Made by a program: the position numbers and the translations under genes. Below the pieces are notes generated by a model that saw only the letters and a program-made list of their open reading frames with translations, was not told the origin of the DNA and ran no database searches. This document shows positions 59,978-64,000 of a stretch of 64,000 bases of DNA, piece after piece (the first letter of the stretch is position 1; each line of letters begins with the position of its first letter). The stretch comes from Actinoallomurus soli (GTDB taxonomy: Bacteria > Actinomycetota > Actinomycetes > Streptosporangiales > Streptosporangiaceae), in assembly GCF_024055715.1 (NCBI RefSeq), contig NZ_JAMXMV010000001.1:992001-1056000 (forward strand), in the 5' to 3' direction.

Positions 59978-62163
59978 CAGAGCGCTCCGATCGAGGTCTT
60001 GCACCGCTTCAGGGCCGCGACGATGTCGTCGACCTGCGCGATCGCGGCGGCTTCGAGGACGCGGGAGATGCTCGGGCTCGCCTCGGCACCGGTGACGCGT
60101 TCGACCGGCAGGTCGAGCCAGTCGAAGAAGCGTCGCTGGATCTCATCCGCGAGCCACCCGCCGTAGGACGTCCCGCGCGCGCCCTGCTCGACGATGAGGA
60201 CGCCATTGGTCTTGCGGATGCTGGCCCCGATGGTGTCCCAGTCGATGGACGCCCGGTCCAGCCAGCGCAGGTCGATGAGGTCCGCGTCGACCCCTGCCTC
60301 GTCGATGGCCTCCGCGGCCTTGTGGACCATGGCCAGGTAGCTGATCACGGTGAGTTCGGATCCGGTACGGCGCACTGCGGCCCGGCCGAGCGGGAGGTGG
60401 TAGTCCAGGTCGTCTCTGGGGACCTCCTGGCGTGTCGTGTAGAGATCGACGTGTTCGATCACGAGGACGGGGTCCTCCAGCCGCAGCGCCGTGTTGAACA
60501 GCCCGATGTAGTCCGAGGCGGTCGACGGGGCGACGATCCGCCAGCCCGGGCTGGTGACGAATATGCCGGCCGGGTCCATGAGGTGCTGTGAGCCGTACCC
60601 CGTGCCCATCGCGACCTTGGTCCGCAGGACGAGCGGGACCGTGTTGTTCCCGCCGAACATGTGCCGTGCCTTGCCGATCTGGTTGAACACCTGATCTGCG
60701 GCGACCCAGAGGAAGTCCGGGTACATGAATTCGATGACGGGACGGAAGCGGCCGTCCAGCGCCATCCCGGCGCCCAGACCGGCGAACGCGTTCTCGCTGA
60801 TCGGCGTGCCGAGAACCCGGTCGGAGGCGACCTGCAGCGCTTTCTTCGTCAGGCCGTTGGTCCCGCCGCCGAGCCGGTGGACGTCCTCGCCGAGGACGAC
60901 CACGCGCGGGTCGTCGGCCATCCGCCGTCCGATGACGTTCGACGCGGCGTCGACGAACCGGACGGTCTCGTTCGGGCCGGCGTGCTCGGCCGGGTCCAAG
61001 GTCCGTACGCCGGCGAGTTCGGACGCGTCGCCGCGGATTCCGTCGTCGACGGTCGCGGGATCCGGCCACAGTTCCGTGCGGATCCGGCGTCTGCCCTGCG
61101 CGTCCGGGTCGGGCTCCACCAGTTCACCGGTGACCTGTCGCATGGCGTCGAGGGCCTGCTCGCGGACACCCTGGGCCGTCGCGTCGTCGAGCAGGTCGAG
61201 GCGGCGCATCTCCCGCTCGAGCCTGGTGATCGGATCACGCTCGCGCCATTCGGCCTCTTCGTCCTTTGTCCGGTAACCGAATGCACTGCCCGCGTAGGCG
61301 CCGTTCTGGTGGAAGTAGCGGTAGACGTCGGCTTCGATGACGGTGGGCCCGTCGCCGGCGCGCATCACCTCTTCCGCCTGACTCATCGCCAGGTGCACCG
61401 CGAGCGGGTCCATGCCGTCGACCTTCCACGACGGAATGCCGAAGCCGAGCCCGCGCCCGGACAGCCGGTCCTCGCGGGTGATCTCCGCGACGCGGGTCGC
61501 GACCGCGTAGAGGTTGTTCTCGATGAAGAAGCACAGGGGAAGGTCCCAGGCCGCGGCGAGGTTCATCGTCTCCAGAACCGAGCCGATGTTGACGGCGCCG
61601 TCACCGAAGTAGCTGACGGTGACATCATCGGTGCCGGCCCGCCGCTGGGCCCAGGCGTTCCCGGCGGCCAGCGGCACTCCTCCTCCGACGATCGCGTTGC
61701 TGCCGAGGGCGCCCGCTTCGAGCCACTGCAGGTGGATCGATCCGCCCCGACCGCCGCTGAAACCCGGGGCGAGTCCGAGGATCTCCGCCAATGTACGGCG
61801 GAGCACGGTCCGCACGTCGTCGCTCACCAGTTCGTGCAGGTCGGCCTTGCCGCCCGTCAGGTGGGTGATGGCCTTGGCGAGGAACTGGTGATGGCCCCGG
61901 TGGGAGCCGTTGATCGCATCGGTGGTCCGCAGCCCGATCACCGAACCGACGGCTCCGCCCTCCTGCCCGATGCTGGAGTGCGCCGGACCGTGTACGAGGC
62001 CGTCCGTGGCGAGTTCGAGCACGGTCTCCTCGAACGCCCGGATCAGGTGCAGTTGCCCGAGCATGCCGCTCAGCAGGGCAGGGTCGGCGTCCTGCCAGTC
62101 GGACTTGGTGGTGCTGAGCTGGATCCACGGGCGGATCGCAGCCAGGTGTCTGTTTCGTGGCAT
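59977..62163 (-). CDS. Thiamine-diphosphate-dependent E1, fused alpha and beta subunits
   Basis: ATG 62163 has GAGGAAA upstream. The 728-residue protein joins an E1-alpha-like half (about 20-345) and an E1-beta-like half (about 385-720). The first contains HSSIGQEGGAVGSVIGL, SHRGHHQFLA and the ThDP motif YFGDGAVNIGSVLE...N. The second contains VVLGEDVHRLGGGTNGLTKK, ENAFAGLGAGMALDG, DLRWLDRASIDWDTI and VVEQGARGTSYGG-like IVEQGARGTSYGG. Separate subunits are usual in acetoin and branched-chain dehydrogenases; fused forms occur in some actinobacterial and Bacteroidetes-type enzymes. It decarboxylates or cleaves a 2-oxo or alpha-hydroxyketone substrate and loads the E2 lipoyl group. Substrate is unknown; it is probably a ring-cleavage or acyloin product given the neighbours. 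Confidence 0.88.
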   Translation of the reverse strand: MPRNRHLAAIRPWIQLSTTKSDWQDADPALLSGMLGQLHLIRAFEETVLELATDGLVHGPAHSSIGQEGGAVGSVIGLRTTDAINGSHRGHHQFLAKAITHLTGGKADLHELVSDDVRTVLRRTLAEILGLAPGFSGGRGGSIHLQWLEAGALGSNAIVGGGVPLAAGNAWAQRRAGTDDVTVSYFGDGAVNIGSVLETMNLAAAWDLPLCFFIENNLYAVATRVAEITREDRLSGRGLGFGIPSWKVDGMDPLAVHLAMSQAEEVMRAGDGPTVIEADVYRYFHQNGAYAGSAFGYRTKDEEAEWRERDPITRLEREMRRLDLLDDATAQGVREQALDAMRQVTGELVEPDPDAQGRRRIRTELWPDPATVDDGIRGDASELAGVRTLDPAEHAGPNETVRFVDAASNVIGRRMADDPRVVVLGEDVHRLGGGTNGLTKKALQVASDRVLGTPISENAFAGLGAGMALDGRFRPVIEFMYPDFLWVAADQVFNQIGKARHMFGGNNTVPLVLRTKVAMGTGYGSQHLMDPAGIFVTSPGWRIVAPSTASDYIGLFNTALRLEDPVLVIEHVDLYTTRQEVPRDDLDYHLPLGRAAVRRTGSELTVISYLAMVHKAAEAIDEAGVDADLIDLRWLDRASIDWDTIGASIRKTNGVLIVEQGARGTSYGGWLADEIQRRFFDWLDLPVERVTGAEASPSISRVLEAAAIAQVDDIVAALKRCKTSIGAL

Positions 62164-62296
62164 CGGTTTCCTCGCCGCCGTCGATCACCGTCAGGCGCGT
62201 CATGTGCCGCGCCGTCGCCGAATGTACGCCCGATAGGATCCAATCACAACCGCTCTCATGCGATTCTCTCCCTTGACATCCCCCAGCGGTGGACTC

Positions 62297-62308
62297 ATTG
62301 TATCCAAT
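62297..62308. promoter_or_regulatory. GntR/FCD-type operator candidate before the VOC gene
   Basis: ATTGTATCCAAT differs by one base from ATTGTATACAAT, the palindromic site recognised by many FadR-group GntR regulators. A related ATCCAAT half lies at 62238-62244. A TTGACA hexamer is at 62273-62278. The 199-base spacer divides the divergent E1-E2 and VOC-GntR-aldehyde dehydrogenase units, so one regulator could control both. Confidence 0.55.
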
Positions 62309-62362
62309 TGTGTCCGCCGCTCCTGTGGACGGCGGCTTCGTCGAGCGACAGAGGAACGAGGC

Positions 62363-62890
62363 ATGCCACTACCCGGATTGCGCGGCACGGAGCACATCGG
62401 TTTCACCGTGCCGGACCTGGAGGAGGCCGACACCTTCCTGGTCGACGTGCTCGGATGCCGACGCGTCTACGAGCTCGGCCCGTTCGTACACGAGCACGAC
62501 GACTGGATGCGGGATCAGCTGAACGTCCACCCGCGCTCGGTGATGCGCAGGCTGCGGCTCTACCGCTGCGGGTTCGGCTCCAACTTCGAGGTCTTCGAGT
62601 GGGAGCCGGCCGACGGCCGGCGGCCACAACCGCGCAACAGCGACATCGGGGGACACCACATCGCGTTCTACGTGGACGACCTCGATGCCGCCGTCGACTA
62701 CCTGCGCAGCCGCGGCGTCCAGGTGCTCGGCGAGCCTGTCGCCAGTGCCAACGCCAGCGCGGGACAGCGATGGATCTACTTCCTGTCACCGTGGGGGATG
62801 CAGTTCGAGCTCGTCAGCTTCCCGCACGGGAAGGCGTACGAAGCGGACGCGACGGTGGTCCTGTGGAATCCCACTCGCCCGGCACTGTAG
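62363..62890 (+). CDS. VOC-superfamily (glyoxalase/dioxygenase-like) protein
   Basis: ATG 62363 gives 175 residues. It has two beta-alpha-beta-beta-beta modules of the vicinal-oxygen-chelate fold. GTEHIGFTVPDLEEADTFLVD supplies the first metal His, and HHIAFYVDDLDAAVDYLRSR the second. WIYFLSPWGMQFELVSFP ends with a metal Glu. It is a likely metal-dependent isomerase, epimerase, lyase or dioxygenase acting on the compound that this region degrades. A GntR gene follows with 14 bases between stop and start. Confidence 0.82.
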   Translation: MPLPGLRGTEHIGFTVPDLEEADTFLVDVLGCRRVYELGPFVHEHDDWMRDQLNVHPRSVMRRLRLYRCGFGSNFEVFEWEPADGRRPQPRNSDIGGHHIAFYVDDLDAAVDYLRSRGVQVLGEPVASANASAGQRWIYFLSPWGMQFELVSFPHGKAYEADATVVLWNPTRPAL

Positions 62891-62904
62891 GCATGCTGGG
62901 GACC

Positions 62905-63648
62905 ATGACCGACGAACATCCCACCACCGCCGCGACGACCTCCTCATCATTGGATCCGGACACCGCGGGCAACGACGACAAGGGCCGTCACGGCAACGCC
63001 AGCCAGCGCATCGCCGACGGTCTGCGGGCATCGATCCTGTCGGGCGAGCTGCCCGCCGGCAGCCGGATCCGGCAGGAGGAGATCGCGGCCAGGTACGGCG
63101 CCAGCCGCATCCCGGTACGCGGCGCCCTGCGCATCCTGGAGTCCGACGGCCTCGTGCGGCTGGTGGCGAACTCCGGGGCCTGGGTGGCGCGGTTCACCCG
63201 CGCCGAGTGCGAGGAGTTCTACCAGATCCGCGAGCGCATCGAGCCGCTGCTGCTGCGCATGAGCCTGCCCTGCCTGACGGCGGAGAATCTCGACCGGATG
63301 GACGAACTCGCGGAACAGATGGCGCGCGCCGACCGCGTCGAGCACTTCCTGCGACTCGACCGCGAATTTCACGCCCTCTCCTACGACGGCGCCCGGACCG
63401 TCGTTCTCCAGGAGATCGTCCAGCGCATGTGGAACATGACACACCACTATCGGTCGATGTTCACCCAGGTCTTCCTGGAACAGGGCAGTCAGATCGTTCA
63501 CGACGAGCACCGCATGCTCGTCAGAGCGCTGCGGGAGGGCGACGCCGAACAGGCGGAGCTGGTCCTGTGCGGACACATCAGACGGACCCGGCTGCAGCTC
63601 GCCCGGCACCCGGAGATGTTCGACGCCTGGCCCTCGGCGTCCGGCTGA
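62905..63648 (+). CDS. GntR/FadR-type regulator (FCD domain)
   Basis: ATG 62905 (GGGG 4 bases upstream) gives 247 residues; ATG 62893 adds four. After a 30-residue Thr/Ser/Asp-rich tail comes the winged helix (RIADGLRASILSGELPAGSR and IRQEEIAARYGASRIPVRGALRILE; RIPVRGAL is the recognition part). The FCD domain contains LDREFHALSYDGA and GHIRRTRLQL, which carry the ligand-metal residues. It probably controls the unit it lies in and the divergent E1-E2 operon through the ATTGTATCCAAT site. Confidence 0.85.
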   Translation: MTDEHPTTAATTSSSLDPDTAGNDDKGRHGNASQRIADGLRASILSGELPAGSRIRQEEIAARYGASRIPVRGALRILESDGLVRLVANSGAWVARFTRAECEEFYQIRERIEPLLLRMSLPCLTAENLDRMDELAEQMARADRVEHFLRLDREFHALSYDGARTVVLQEIVQRMWNMTHHYRSMFTQVFLEQGSQIVHDEHRMLVRALREGDAEQAELVLCGHIRRTRLQLARHPEMFDAWPSASG

Positions 63649-63674
63649 ACCCCATCTTCGAGAAAGGCACCCCG

Positions 63675-64000
63675 ATGACGACCGCCACCGAACCACCGAC
63701 CGCGCCTCCGCTCGCCGTGACGAACCCGGCCACGGGCGAAACGGTCGAGGAGATTCCTTCACACGGCCAGGACGAAGTCGAACGGCGCCTGCGAGCGGCC
63801 CATCGCGCCGCTCGTACGCTGCGCGCCACGGACTACCTCACCCGGGCGTCGTGGATGAAGGAGACGGCCGCGGTGCTCGAAGCCGACTCCGAAGACGTCG
63901 CGCGCACCGTCGTCACCGAGATGGGCAAGACGATCCGCCAAGCCCGGGACGAGGTCGCCAAGAGCGTACGGACGATGCGGTTCTACGCGGATCACGCCGA
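63675..64000 (+). CDS. NAD(P)-dependent aldehyde dehydrogenase, N-terminal part (3' end outside window)
   Basis: ATG 63675 with AGAAAGG upstream opens a frame that runs to the window edge (108 codons). It encodes the standard N-terminus of succinate-semialdehyde-dehydrogenase-like enzymes: AVTNPATGETVEEIPSHGQDEVERRLRAA, of which NPATGETVEEIP is the signature. RASWMKETAAVLE, VTEMGKTIRQARDEVAKSV and FYADHA follow. The coenzyme-binding and catalytic Cys regions lie beyond the window. It would oxidise an aldehyde made in this pathway. It follows the GntR gene by 26 bases and is probably in the same transcript. Confidence 0.88.
   Translation, partial: MTTATEPPTAPPLAVTNPATGETVEEIPSHGQDEVERRLRAAHRAARTLRATDYLTRASWMKETAAVLEADSEDVARTVVTEMGKTIRQARDEVAKSVRTMRFYADHA

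Overview
The window is high-GC DNA from an actinomycete. Nearly every codon ends in G or C, GTG and TTG starts are common, and genes often overlap by ATGA or GTGA. Lineage-typical pairs are present: a Scr1-type HTH protein with a DUF397 partner, a CGNR regulator, and WXG-type secreted proteins. A Streptosporangiales or Actinomadura-like host is plausible, but no rRNA or other marker gene is present to settle it. I saw no tRNA, rRNA, CRISPR array or intact insertion sequence.

Region 1 (1-9 kb) is mixed: the end of an MFS exporter, an SDR plus a carboxymuconolactone-decarboxylase-like pair, a STAS anti-sigma antagonist divergent from a receiver-less winged-helix regulator, a protein with two degenerate nucleotidyl-cyclase-like halves, a sulfotransferase relic, a GT2 glycosyltransferase and two S12 serine hydrolases.

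Region 2 (9.2-16.9 kb) is a compact class II lanthipeptide locus. It holds a 75-residue precursor, a strong hairpin, a LanM synthetase and a DrrAB-like ABC exporter, followed by a third S12 hydrolase and a secreted Arg/Tyr-rich repeat protein. The precursor core is an exact three-fold Cys-x2-Thr-x2 hexad. No C39 peptidase or LanP is visible.

Region 3 (17-27.4 kb) is a 4-hydroxyproline utilisation cluster: a three-part D-hydroxyproline dehydrogenase, a deaminase of the DHDPS family, a 2-epimerase, a five-gene Liv-type importer and a GntR/FCD regulator. A shared GTGA-N4-TCAC-like operator lies before both transcription units.

Region 4 (27.5-42.3 kb) holds accessory and regulatory genes: a 7-TM protein, LURP-one-related and DUF72 proteins, a methyltransferase, four regulators of TetR or CGNR type sitting near probable targets (MFS, SDR, ketopantoate-reductase-like), an epoxide hydrolase, a small secreted protein, a CPA2 antiporter and an Scr1/DUF397 locus whose DUF397 gene is frameshifted.

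Region 5 (42.3-44.6 kb) is a type VII-secreted polymorphic toxin operon: a WXG100-like partner, a toxin with a WDVK nuclease-like C-terminus, and a pentapeptide-repeat protein as candidate immunity protein.

Region 6 (44.7-51 kb) is a leucine/isovalerate operon (carboxyltransferase, biotin carboxylase, HMG-CoA-lyase-like, acyl-CoA dehydrogenase) with a divergent TetR and two clear palindromes.

Region 7 (51.1-64 kb) is a second catabolic island: a Liv importer operon ending in a beta-hydroxyacid dehydrogenase and a 6-oxocamphor-hydrolase-like crotonase, joined through an extraordinary poly-G tract; a divergent XRE-cupin regulator; a fused E1 plus E2 2-oxoacid-dehydrogenase pair; and a divergent VOC, GntR and aldehyde dehydrogenase unit that runs off the window.
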